Shown here: piece by piece, positions 1 through 8,820 of the stretch
How the letters are laid out: each line of letters starts with the position of its first letter
Numbering within the stretch: the stretch's first letter is position 1
Assembly: GCA_030015575.1 (NCBI GenBank)
Contig: JASDDO010000001.1
Span: forward strand, 136,295,988 to 136,359,987
Direction of reading: 5' to 3'
Origin: Agapanthus africanus
Taxonomy: Eukaryota > Streptophyta > Magnoliopsida > Asparagales > Amaryllidaceae
Length of the DNA: 64,000 nt
Notes under the pieces: generated by a model
The model's input: the letters and a program-made list of their open reading frames with translations, nothing else
Told to the model about the DNA's origin: nothing
Databases searched by the model: none
Made by a program: the position numbers and the translations under genes

Positions 1-745
1 ACCATTGCGCTCACGTGGCGCGCACGTGAGTGCAGCGGTGGCAAACTCTTGACCGTTGGATCAAGGGGTGTGCTGAAGGGGCGCAAGCGCCTTATAAATA
101 GGACTTATGGCCCTTAGAAAGATCTCACTGTTTCAAGATTTTTGATTCCAGAGCTTTGCTCTTGCTTAAAACTTCAGAGCTTTGCTCTCGTTTCCAGAAT
201 TTTAGAGCTTTGCTCTCATTTTTCAAGTTAGAAAACTTTAGGTAAAATTAATCTTGAGTTAAATTAATTTTAATTAACCAATAGAGCTTTGCTCTCATAG
301 ATCTTCTGATCTAAAGAAATCCCCTTTGGGGTTTCACCAATAGAGCTTTGCTCTCATGAATCCATAGATCTACAGAGATCTTGTTCATGGGTTTTAACCC
401 ACGAGCAGAGCTTTGCTCATGGATCCAAAAATAGATCTTTTTGATCTAAAAGTGAAGAACTTCTAAGAGTCTTAAAAAAAAATTTATTTTCTTTAGAAGT
501 TTTAAATAAATCATCACAGAGCTAGGCTCTTTTAAGGAATCTTATTCTCCTGAGACCAGAGTTTGACAAGTGTCACTCTGTGACAGAGCTTTGCTCTGAA
601 AGAGGAGATTTTCTCCTTGTCTCTAGGGATTCTCTTTTTTTTATTATTAATGGGAATGTTTTCCTAGGGACCAACTGACAATCTCATCCAATGATGAGGT
701 TGTCTTATTAACTGACATATTGTCATCCAGATTTTGTGGGTCCCC
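1..745 (+). mobile_element. Antisense-gene promoter and palindromic leader of a Tat-type element, fragment
   Basis: This stretch matches, in reverse complement, the promoter and leader in front of the antisense gene at 28413-33243 (compare 33340-34100). It opens with a CACGTG-bearing upstream segment, has a TATA box near 92, and then a leader full of short palindromes, most often AGAGCTTTGCTCT (for example 344-356) but also AGATCTTCTGATCT at 299-312 and CCCCTTTGGGG at 321-331. A splice donor TTTAG|GTAAAATTAA lies at 242, matching the donor in the other copy. Similarity fades after the CAGATTTTGTGGGTCCCC block near 745, and from about 770 the minus strand encodes RNase H of Tat-1. The gene this leader should serve is absent, so this looks like the scar of a large internal deletion in Tat-1. 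Confidence 0.6.
92..101 (+). promoter_or_regulatory. TATA box of the antisense leader promoter
   Basis: TTATAAATAG sits about 30 bases before the presumed leader start, in the same relative place as the minus-strand TATA at 33994-34004 in the homologous region. The upstream bases contain CACGTG at 13-18 and a related CACGTG core at 27-32. No coding exon follows here. Confidence 0.5.
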
Positions 746-769
746 ACTTCGGTCTTATTAACAGACAGG

Positions 770-1417
770 GTATCTTGTTTCCATGTCCTTGAAAACATGG
801 CTCATGTAGTAGACCGGTCTCTGTATACCTTTGAATTCTCTGACGAGCACTGGGCCTGCAGCTTGGTCGGAGACCGCTGGATATAATAAAAGCTTGTCAC
901 CCTTGACCCGTCGGGTGAGTAGCGGTGGGGTCGCTAGGTGCGCCTTGAGTTGTTCGAAAGCGTTCTGGCGAACCTAGAAAAAATCAGCAACATCCTTAAC
1001 ATGGCAATACCCAAGAGCAATGTCGACATCATGCGATTCACGGGGAGGGTAGCTGCCCTGAGTCGCATTATGTCCAGATCCGAAGAGAAGTGCCTCCCGT
1101 TTTTCAGGGCCCTAAGGAAAATTCCTATGTTCGAATGGTCTGAGGAGTGCTTCGATTCCTCGGTGGGTAACCATGAACCCGAAGAACTTCCCACTGGTAA
1201 CTCCGAACGCACACTTAGCTGGGTTCAGCTTCATTTTGTACTTGCGCAAGACGTCGAATGTCTCGCTGAGGTCTTTAGTATGCCCGGCTGATGAGGCGGA
1301 TATTACGAGCATGTCGTCAACGTAGACCTCTATGTTTCTCCCAATCTGCGGTTTGAACAGCTTGTTGACCAGGTGCTGATATGTGGCCCCAGCATTCTTG
1401 AGTCCGAAGGGCATCAC
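770..1417 (-). pseudogene. Tat-1 RT C-terminal part and start of RNase H, with internal inversion
   Basis: Minus strand 1417-1151 encodes the RT palm and thumb, with MPFGLKNAGATYQ, the catalytic YVDDMLV and the closing GFMVTHRGIEA. Minus strand 967 to about 770 encodes RNase H, starting QNAFEQLKAHL and running to METRYP before a stop. The 61 codons that should join them are present but reversed (968-1150). RNase H then breaks off at the junction with the leader sequence. The protein would have been part of the gag-pol polyprotein of the element; this copy cannot make a working product. Confidence 0.8.
968..1150 (+). other. In-place inverted 183-bp pol segment (RT connection)
   Basis: Read on the plus strand, this segment encodes the RT-RNase H connection, with FTGRVAALSRIMSRSEEKC and ending FEWSEEC, while the codons on either side encode RT and RNase H on the minus strand. 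The minus-strand text stops at RGIEA at 1151 and resumes with QNAFEQ at 967. The inverted piece begins with the Asn-x-Glu-Lys-Ile motif that normally follows and ends with the motif that normally precedes the resumed text. Its length is a multiple of three, and all three pieces share one frame if the segment is flipped. Confidence 0.85.
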
Positions 1418-1462
1418 TTTGTAGCAGTATACCCCCGATCAGTAGTGAAGGCGGTAAGTTCT

Positions 1463-1948
1463 TCATCGGTTGGGTTCATCTGGATCTGATTGTAACCGGA
1501 GAAAGCGTCCATAAAGCTTAGTAAAAAGTGGATAGTTGTCTTTGGGGCAGGCCTTGTTTAGGTCTGTGAAATCGACGCATATGCACCATTTCCCATTTTC
1601 CTTCTTGACCATGACCACGTTCGCCAACCAATCTAAGTAGTCCAGGTTTCTAATGAAGTTGGCGGTGAGCAATCGATCCACATCGTCTTCAATTGCCTTT
1701 TGTTTAACTGGCGCAAAACTTCTCTTCTTTTTCCGGACGGGCCAGGCTTTCGGGTCGACCCTAAGCTTATGGGAGATCACTTCGGGTTTGATCTCGGGCA
1801 TGTCCGCTGGTGTCCAAGCGAATACGTCCGAGTTTCCTCGGAAGAAATGGATCAGGTCTTCGCGGTGGTCCCCTGTCAAGAGAGAGCCATTCTGGACTGT
1901 CCAGCCATCGACTCCTTCTACGAAGGGGACTTCCGTCAATGCATCCAC
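1463..1948 (-). pseudogene. Tat-1 reverse transcriptase, N-terminal half
   Basis: The 161-residue reading frame carries the start of a Ty3/gypsy RT. DVFAWTPADMPEI is the usual region before RT, followed by RKKKRSFAPVKQKAIEDDV and WLANVVMVKKENGKW and then the fingers motif VDFTDLNKACPKDNYPL. It should join the palm at 1417 but is offset by a frame change and a stop near 1450. It is part of the gag-pol polyprotein and would copy element RNA to DNA in virus-like particles. It lies directly downstream of the protease frame. Confidence 0.8.
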
Positions 1949-1969
1949 CGGGGCACCTTGAATTTCCTT

Positions 1970-2731
1970 TTAGTCGTCACGTGTATCTAAAGACTCCTGA
2001 AAATCATGTGCGTCTTCAAAATCGCAGCCCTGCTCTCCGGCGGGGGACGTCGAGGCGAGGCAGATCTTGGCGGTTTGCTGGTCCCCGTAGGCCCGGCCTA
2101 TCCCTCCATGATCCAGAGGGAATTTGAGCGTAAGCTGATAAGTCGAGATCTGGGCCCGGAGGGAGTTTAATGTAGGGCGTCCCAGGAGAATGTTATAGGA
2201 TGAAGAGACCTTAGCGACGAGGAAGTTCACCGGTATGTTTCGCGTATTGCCCGCTTCCCCAATGTTAAGGAGGACGGTGACCAATCTCTCGGCCTGGACG
2301 GAATGGTTGGTGAACCTAGAGAGGACATGGGAGGTCGGCTGAAGGTCGGATGGTCCTAGCTCAATACGCTGGAAACAGTCGTGGAACAGGATATCCGCCG
2401 AGCTCCCTGAATCGACCAATATTCTCTGGACCTCGTAACGGTGGACTCGGGCCGTTATCACGAGAGGGTCATTGTGAGTAAGCGATATGCCGTGAAGGTC
2501 TTTATCGGTGAAGATGATTGTTTCGTCCTTCCTGCACCTCTTGTAGGGTGGATCGCTTACACCCTCGACTGTGAGGAGGCGGTGGTTTCCCCCACTTCCC
2601 AGGGTTAGATCCGCCAAAACGACCATAATTTGGCCGATCGTTAATTTCCTGGGAGGGGTTTGGTCATTTTGCTCCCGCTCCGCCTGCCGCTTGTTCCGTA
2701 GGTATTTCTCCAGGTGGCCTGAGCGGATCAA
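1970..2731 (-). pseudogene. Tat-1 aspartic protease region
   Basis: The 253-residue frame contains the retroelement protease active site ILVDSGSSADILF around residues 105-118 and, further on, the flap-like YNILLGRPTLNSLRA. The N-terminal part is the basic linker that follows gag in Tat elements (LEKYLRNKRQAER). Proteases of this kind cut the gag-pol polyprotein during particle maturation. The catalytic Asp-Ser-Gly is intact, but the frame is isolated from gag and RT by stops. It is continuous for its usual length. Confidence 0.8.
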
Positions 2732-2830
2732 CTCCTCGATATAGTCATGGAGCTGCTTGCAGCTCTTAGTCGGGTGACCCTGCGACCTGTGATAGGCGCA
2801 GTACGAGCCATGGAGATACTTTCCCGTTCT

Positions 2831-3247
2831 TTAGGTAGCCGGCGAGAGCTTAAAGAACCACTCGTCCTTAGCTTCCTCCAACAACTCGGTCTGGGAAATG
2901 TTCAGAGGGGTGTACTCCTGAAACCTCGGGGAGTAAGGTTTCGGACGATCGACTTTCTTTTTCTCTTCCCTGTCCCTTTTCTTTCGGTCCACTTGGTCGC
3001 CTCGGGGCAGGTTTGAGTTCACCTCTGACTCGAGTTGGATTTCTCGCTCGGTCCAGCCTTTCACTTCGGCTATGGTCTTAGATTGCGCTAATGCAAAAGA
3101 GCGGAACCACTCTTTGTGCCTAAGACCTGACCTCAGCGCAGTGATAACTGTTTCATCGCAGTGCTCGGGAACCTCCAAGAGGGCATTGTAGAAGCGAGTG
3201 ACATACCCCTTGAAGGATTCCTTGTCTCCGCTCTTGATAGTGAACAA
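2831..3247 (-). pseudogene. Tat-1 gag capsid region
   Basis: This 138-residue frame matches the retrotransposon gag core. It has the segment SFKGYVTRFYNALLEVP, then ITALRSGLRHKEWF, and then a charged Lys/Arg/Glu-rich tail (KKRDREEKKKVDRP). Gag forms the virus-like particle around element RNA. It is not joined in frame to the gag N-terminal region at 3605-4288; the stretch 3248-3604 still shows gag-like sequence in shifting frames. No zinc knuckle was seen. Confidence 0.7.
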
Positions 3248-3604
3248 GTAGTTGACCGTCCTCTTCTGTCGTCGGTTTCCGACGAAATGACCGAGAAATT
3301 GGGTAGCCAGCTCGTCAAAAGTCGAGATGGAGCGCGGCGTAAGCCCTCGGAACTAGTCCCGGACAGCTAGGATTAGGGTGGTGGGAAAAGCTCGGTATTG
3401 AGCTGCATCCGAGTGGTCTTGAAAGCTCATGCCCGCCGTAAATGCGTCCAAGTAGTCTTTCAGGTCGGACTTCCCATCAAAGAGGGACACTTTAGGCGGC
3501 TTGTTCCTGGACGAGACGCGCTCGGCCAGCAGCTTTTCTGTAAAGGGATTTATGAGCGAATCAGCGGACTACCTGGCCCCTTCGCTGGACATATGGCCAT
3601 CTTG

Positions 3605-4288
3605 TCATATGCTTTCAATTTTCCTTTCGAGGGCTTCAATCCGATGGTGGTACCCCGAGGATTCAGCACAGTCGGAGTGGTGGTCACCCCCTCTCCGGAT
3701 CTGCGCGATGGTACGGTTTCGATTCCGCTCTATCAAATTTCTTAAATCCTCAGGCGAGGTCTTTCTTGAGTAGTCCGAACGTTCTCCGTTTGCGCGGCCT
3801 CGGTGGGAGTGGGGGCATCGGTCGTGCCTGGAAGCAGGTGAACTGACCGACGTCTCCTCAGGTGGTGTGAGCGTGTGGCGGGCATCGGAGCGACGACCTA
3901 GTCTTTCCTGAGATCGGGGTGTGGAGCTATCCAGTGCCCAGCGGGTCATGGAATCATTCACCACATGCGGGTCATGGTTGCCAGGGTCGGCACGCCGGCG
4001 TTCAGTGACGCTGAGATGAGCGTAAGCGAGATCGAGGGCCTGGGCGTGCCCATCTGTCTTTCTACAGACGTCATTATCCCGGGGATGGGGAACCACGGCT
4101 TGATGGGTAGGGCCCGCCACTTGAACGCGGACGAGCGCATCCACCATAGCTGTGAGTCTATCGATCCGAGCGGATAAAGTGCCGATGACGTTGGGAGGGG
4201 GAGTAGAACCGCTCCCGCCTCCGTTATAGAGGGTGGGATGGCTCGTATTGGGATCGTCGCGGTTGTCGCTCGCCATCGGGTTGAGCAT
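3605..4288 (-). pseudogene. Tat-1 gag N-terminal region
   Basis: The 227-residue frame begins just inside the primer site with MLNPMASDNRDD, in the normal position for gag. A second methionine (MASDNRDD) is an equally good start. The protein is rich in Arg, Asp, His and Ser, with an early helical stretch IDRLTAMVDALVRVQ that could be a coiled coil. That composition fits the poorly conserved N-terminus of plant gypsy gag. No other domain is recognised, and the call rests mainly on position. Confidence 0.6.
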
Positions 4289-4325
4289 GGAAGATCAACT
4301 TTATGGTGGAGAAGCTTCTGAAGTG

Positions 4326-4341
4326 TTCCCACAGACGGCGC
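4326..4341 (-). other. Tat-1 primer binding site
   Basis: On the minus strand, three bases past the LTR end, the sequence GGCGCCGTCTGTGGGA looks like the complement of a tRNA 3' end. This GGCGCC-type site is common in plant Tat and Athila elements. I did not identify the tRNA. Confidence 0.65.
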
Positions 4342-4344
4342 CTG

Positions 4345-5129
4345 CTGATGGAGGCCTTGATCTCCTTCAAATGTTGTCCTTCGTCGATCAGGTGGCAAGC
4401 GGTTTTGAGCAGATTAGATGGAGTATGAGAGTTGTGTGGATCTCAATGGGTTGTTGGATATTACTGAGGCCGAGCTACCTACAAGGGAAGTCTCCGGGTG
4501 GAAAACCACCGTAGGACCCTCCGACGATCAAGTTAGTATCGTAAAATGAGAGCAGAGTAGCGGCGCATTAGAATGAGTTCGCCTTACCTGAGTCGTCTGA
4601 AAGAGGGGTTTATATAGCAGTCGTATGGAGCGAGCCGGCTCGAGATTCTCGCCGTTCGTTACGCCCCTGCGTTATACCCGCGTCGATGGCGGGATCCGTT
4701 CGTTAATGGCGGGATACGCTCATTAATGGAGGGACGTGCCAGCGTGGGACGCGAAACGTGGGGCGGCGGATATCTGCGTTGGCAAGATACACGGAGTCGT
4801 TGCGGGGTCGATTGGGTTCCGCGCTCTAAGTTAATCGGCGAGGCCGAGGAAGCTCGGCTCGACGAATGGCTCGGAGACGAGTCGGGAGGCCGAGAAAGCT
4901 CAGCCCTGCAACAACTCGGAGACGAGCAAAGGGGGCGTAAGTTCGGCTGCTGGATTGCTCGAGAGCAAGAATCGGGGGTGTAAGCTTGGAGACGAGGTCC
5001 GAGAAAAATCCCCAATGTAACACACTGATTCTACCTCCGCAGCCCCCAGGAGCCTAGCGGGCTTACGTGAACGACACGTCATCCGCTACGTGTCGTGATA
5101 TGAGGAATTCCTACTTATGAGCATCATCA
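4345..5129 (-). repeat. Tat-1 5' LTR
   Basis: In element orientation it begins TGATGATGCTC and ends CCTCCATCA, so it has TG...CA ends. Nearly the same sequence recurs at 12982-13778, which fixes both boundaries. A minus-strand TATA box TATATAAA lies at 4609-4616. An 8-bp-stem hairpin, ACGACACG and CGTGTCGT around a 10-base loop, lies at about 5070-5095 and contains two ACGT cores. Confidence 0.85.
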
Positions 5130-5682
5130 CAAGTGCTTGGATATAGCATGAAACTAGATACAACAAACAACTGCTTAGATATAGCTTGAAACTAGATACA
5201 ACAGACAACTACTAGATATCATATGTAAGAGGTTTCTTGACAATCGAAAATCTTTTCAGGTTTTTTTTATTTGACTACCTCTTCGAGTCCAATGGGGGGT
5301 TTTTGACTGCAGGAAAAATGCTTGTTTTTTTCCTTGACAATTTAGCCTAATAATAATGAATGTTTCTTTTCTCCGAGCTCTCATGTAAGACTCTCTTTCC
5401 ATCTCCATGTGGTCCTCTTCAAGTCTCACTCTCTTTAGGGGCCTACCTTGGACTGCTGCTGCAACAAATTAATACAGCTAGCTTATTAGTGGAGGTGTGG
5501 GCCCCACGAAGCCCTAAAGGCAGGCATGGATGGCTTTTATTGGTAGCTTCCAAATCAGGGGTTTTCTCCTTTTGTTTTTCCCTTTATTTATTTATTTATA
5601 TCTCTCCACCTTTACATCACTCTCAATCTCATCTTTTTCCCTATTCTTTCTTGCCATTATTCAACACCCCAAGTCTCCCTCA
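5130..5682. other. Stretch without genes; short tandem duplication
   Basis: Just outside the LTR, a roughly 45-base unit (TGCTTGGATATAGCATGAAA and on) occurs twice at about 5133-5215. The rest is T-rich sequence with no recognised coding or repeat family; the small plus-strand frames here show no known motif. Confidence 0.5.
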
Positions 5683-6115
5683 GGGCCTGTTTGGTTGCAG
5701 GATTATGAGTTTGGATTTGGATTTTGGATTGTGAAATCCTAGGATTCCATAATTTTGTGTTTGGTTGCAAGATTAGGATTTCTAGGATTCCTTTGTTTTT
5801 TATGGGGGGGCCACCACAAAACAAGGATTATGGAATCCTAAAAAATTTCAAGGATTTTGAAGGATTTGGCACTATTCATTGTACTTTTAGATGGGACCCA
5901 TGCACTTTATTTATTTAACAATCCTCTCTCTCTCTATCTCTCTCTAAAATCCTCAAATCCAAATCCCACTTTTTTCACCAACCAAACAAAAATTACAAAG
6001 ATCTACAAATCCAATACTAGGAATCCAAAACCAACCAAACAACAAATTACCAAATCCAGAAATTTCAACCGTACTATTTTGGAATCCAAATTCCATAATC
6101 CAACCAAACAGCCCC
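5683..6115. mobile_element. MITE with GGGCCTGTTTGGTTG terminal inverted repeats
   Basis: The left end GGGCCTGTTTGGTTG is mirrored by CAACCAAACAGCCCC at the right end, and the inverted similarity carries on inward (GGATTATG and GGATTTGG blocks). A second pair of TTTGGTTG/CAACCAAAC motifs lies inside. TCA flanks both sides (5680-5682 and 6116-6118) as a likely 3-bp target duplication. It has no coding capacity. The ends resemble PIF/Harbinger or hAT-like plant MITEs; the 3-bp duplication favours the former. Confidence 0.75.
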
Positions 6116-6132
6116 TCATGGACTTCTCTTAC

Positions 6133-6154
6133 CTCTCTCTCTCTCTCTCTCTCT
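6133..6154. repeat. (CT)n microsatellite
   Basis: An uninterrupted CT run of about 11 units just downstream of the MITE. Confidence 0.9.
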
Positions 6155-6415
6155 CATGAATGAGGGCTTCTTGTATTTGTCTCTAGTCTTATTCACCATT
6201 TGGTGTCTTGGCTCTTTCTACTATATGCTTTTCAAACTCCTATTTCTTAAGAGTGTTGAGGATTGGAGGAGATTGGACACTTGTTGCATGTGTCATTTTC
6301 CAAGTTTGTTGACACTTAACTTTCATCAATCTCTAGGCTTCTTTTTACTTGGGGTGTGTGAGGGTGGGTTTTGGGATAAGGGTTTGGATGGATGATTGGT
6401 TTCTGTATGGGATGG

Positions 6416-6418
<3 letters not shown>

Positions 6419-6446
<28 letters not shown>
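6419..6446. repeat. (GA)n microsatellite
   Basis: An uninterrupted GA run of 14 units. With the CT run at 6133 it forms an inverted pair about 270 bases apart. Confidence 0.9.
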
Positions 6447-6449
<3 letters not shown>

Positions 6450-8690
6450 TTACTATAGCTACATTAATTCATGCACATCATAATGCTCGTTTATTAAGGT
6501 TTAGAGTGATTTATCTTTTAGGGTTATTTTAAATTATTTGTATGGAACCATGTAAGATGTGATTCTGATCCTAACGCATCGGACCATTGTTTACTTGTAC
6601 TTCCTTTGGAAGTAATCATAATGAACTGAATGTCAGAAGGAGTACATTTTTATCCCGCAAGAGATTAAATTGTACTGCAAATGGAAGAACTCGTCTTTTG
6701 GATTTTGATGATATGGAATGAAAAAAATTCGAAAGAGTCAATTTTCATTCGAATTACCTAATAAAATAAGATAACTTTCTGATTCAAAATTGAGAATGCT
6801 GTAATAATGTGGGGATTAAATATCACCATATTCTACCTAATTTTTGTAAATCAAGCAACAATCATGTGTCCTAATGGTAAAAAGGGTCACATGTTGGAAA
6901 TTTGAAAGGGAGAAGAATTAATATATTAGAGCCTATGTGGCGATAGGAAGATCAAAATATATAAATTAAAAAATGATTAATTGATTCACACTTGTTGGCT
7001 AGACATGCATTGAATAAAGGGAAAATAAATAGAAAGAAGGTTAAATTGCAGGAAAAATATCCCGAACTATTGCCCCAATAACATGAAATGTCCTTAACTT
7101 TCTAAAATCCGCACTTTGCCCCTCCAATTTTAACTTATTCTCCAAATGATCTTAATTTAAATATTGTTTTTCTGAAGAATATCTTTTTTCTCTCTTTCTT
7201 CTTATATAGTTAGCTCGCGACTTCTTCTTTCCCAATTTAACTTACAACCCCGTTTCTTTTTGTTCTGCCCAACATTTGCAGAACCTGATATTTATATTAG
7301 ACAAGCTTGAAAAGAACTTTGATAAAGATTGCACTTTAATCTCCATTTTTTTTGGATTTAGGAAAAAGGGAAATTGATCCTATTGGATTTTAAGAGGATT
7401 GTAATGTAGGTGTTGAAGAAATAAAAAGCATATGTTTTTTTTTTAAAAATATTTAAATGAAGGGAATTTTGGAAATAAAACTGAGTTTAGGGAGCTAAGT
7501 ACAAGTTTTAAGAAGTCAGGGGGACGAAAATGCGGAAATGGGAAGAGAATGATGCAGCAACTCTACTTTTTTCACCCTTCTTCCTTTTTAGAACCAAACA
7601 AAGACTTTTCACTTTCCAAATACCAAACATGTCCTTAATAATACTAATATATGTTTGCTTGGTACCAAAGAAAGTGAGAAAATTGATAGATTGGAGCTTA
7701 CATGGCATTAAAAAAACTATAGATTAAAAAATAGTGATAATCAATTGTTAAACACCATTAATGAAAAAGAAACACAACAAAGAAATTAGTTAACGAACCC
7801 TCTTTCTTACTTTTCATCCCCTTGATCGTTTTAGCCAAATATTGGAAATGGGAAGAGAATAACGTGGCAAGTTTATTTTTCATTACTTTTCATCTTTTAT
7901 TTTTGAAACTAAACAAAGAATATAAGAGACGGTCACTTTCTCGCTTTTCTTCTTATTTCCGAATATAGGCCCAAAATATTTGAACAAAGATCTTGGAATT
8001 ATAAAATGAACCATTTTTGTCGAGTCAAAATTTTAAAAATTAGGGTTAATTGTGGGCCAGGCCCAGTCATATCCAAGAGCAGTGGCCGACCAACTTAATG
8101 GGTACTTTACTATGGGACCACCCAAACCATTGACCTGTTGACCAAGTCAATCTAAAATTGACCTGTGTTGACTCATGGCAAACTTTACCAAGATAATGCT
8201 CAAATCATGAGCAAGAGCCCTTTGTTTTATGGCAATCGACTTGAATCAAGTACCATTTCATACAAACCCTTGGTGCCTTTTGTGTGTATATGTGTGCATT
8301 TTTATTTTCTAGATATGACCAAAGTTTGCAATTGTAAAGCTTAGGGTAAAAATAGAGAAAAGATTGAATGCTAGCTACAACCAGAGGGTTTCATACTCCA
8401 AGCAAATCTTTTCAAGTTGCTTATGGCTCTTAACATTAACTAAACTAACCCTTCCATCGCGTTGATCGATTGGTAAACCGAAAAAAGATTCACATTATAA
8501 CCCGTCTTAAAAGTTTGGAATAAATTTATAAGTCTCGTTGATGTCAAACTATTATGTTGAGGGCAATTGATAGCATGTTGCAATATCAATATTTTCACAT
8601 AATACTTAATTACTTCGTAACTGATCCAATTCTGAGTATCAAGTACAATTTCACTCAAACTGACACAGGGCTATCACTATAAATAAAAAA
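6447..8690. other. AT-rich intergenic stretch, no gene seen
   Basis: No reading frame here shows a known domain. Two segments, about 7528-7620 and 7845-7935, are imperfect direct copies sharing AAATGGGAAGAGAATgA and a later AACaAAGAa block, which suggests an old local duplication. At 8130-8173 five TTGAC cores sit in 44 bases. Confidence 0.5.
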
Positions 8691-8691
8691 A

Positions 8692-8820
8692 ATGGAGTAG
8701 CCTATTGGTTGGGCTTCGAGTAGGCCATGGAGGAGGTCTGGGTTTGAGCCCAGGATATCCCATTAATGAGAAGAAGAGTGGCTAATTTATTCCGTCCAGA
8801 TCTCATTTTTTTAATAAATA
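8692..8820 (+). mobile_element. tRNA-derived SINE
   Basis: The head has an A-box-like TAGCCTATTGGTTGG at 8698-8712 and a B-box GGTTTGAGCC at 8741-8750. The B-box lies in a perfect T-arm-like hairpin, CTGGG...CCCAG. A roughly 60-base unrelated body follows and ends in a T-run near 8806-8813. AAATAAAA-type sequence lies on both sides as a possible target duplication. This layout fits plant Au-type SINEs. Confidence 0.65.

Larger units (their letters stand above)
770..5129 (-). mobile_element. Tat-1: truncated Tat-lineage Ty3/gypsy retrotransposon
   Basis: On the minus strand the element runs 5' LTR (4345-5129), primer site, gag, protease, RT and the start of RNase H, ending near 770. The RT shows the Tat-type NKACPKDNYPL and YVDDMLV motifs and the protease shows ILVDSGSSADILF. 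The end of RNase H, integrase and any later parts are missing; what follows to the left (745-1) is leader sequence of an antisense gene of the Tat-2 type. The same LTR family occurs again at 12982-13778. The coding region is broken by several frame changes. Confidence 0.8.

Noticed and set aside
5360..5742. Overlapping plus-strand frames rich in Phe and Leu
   Set aside because: T-rich sequence gives such frames; they overlap in two phases, lack any domain and run into the MITE.
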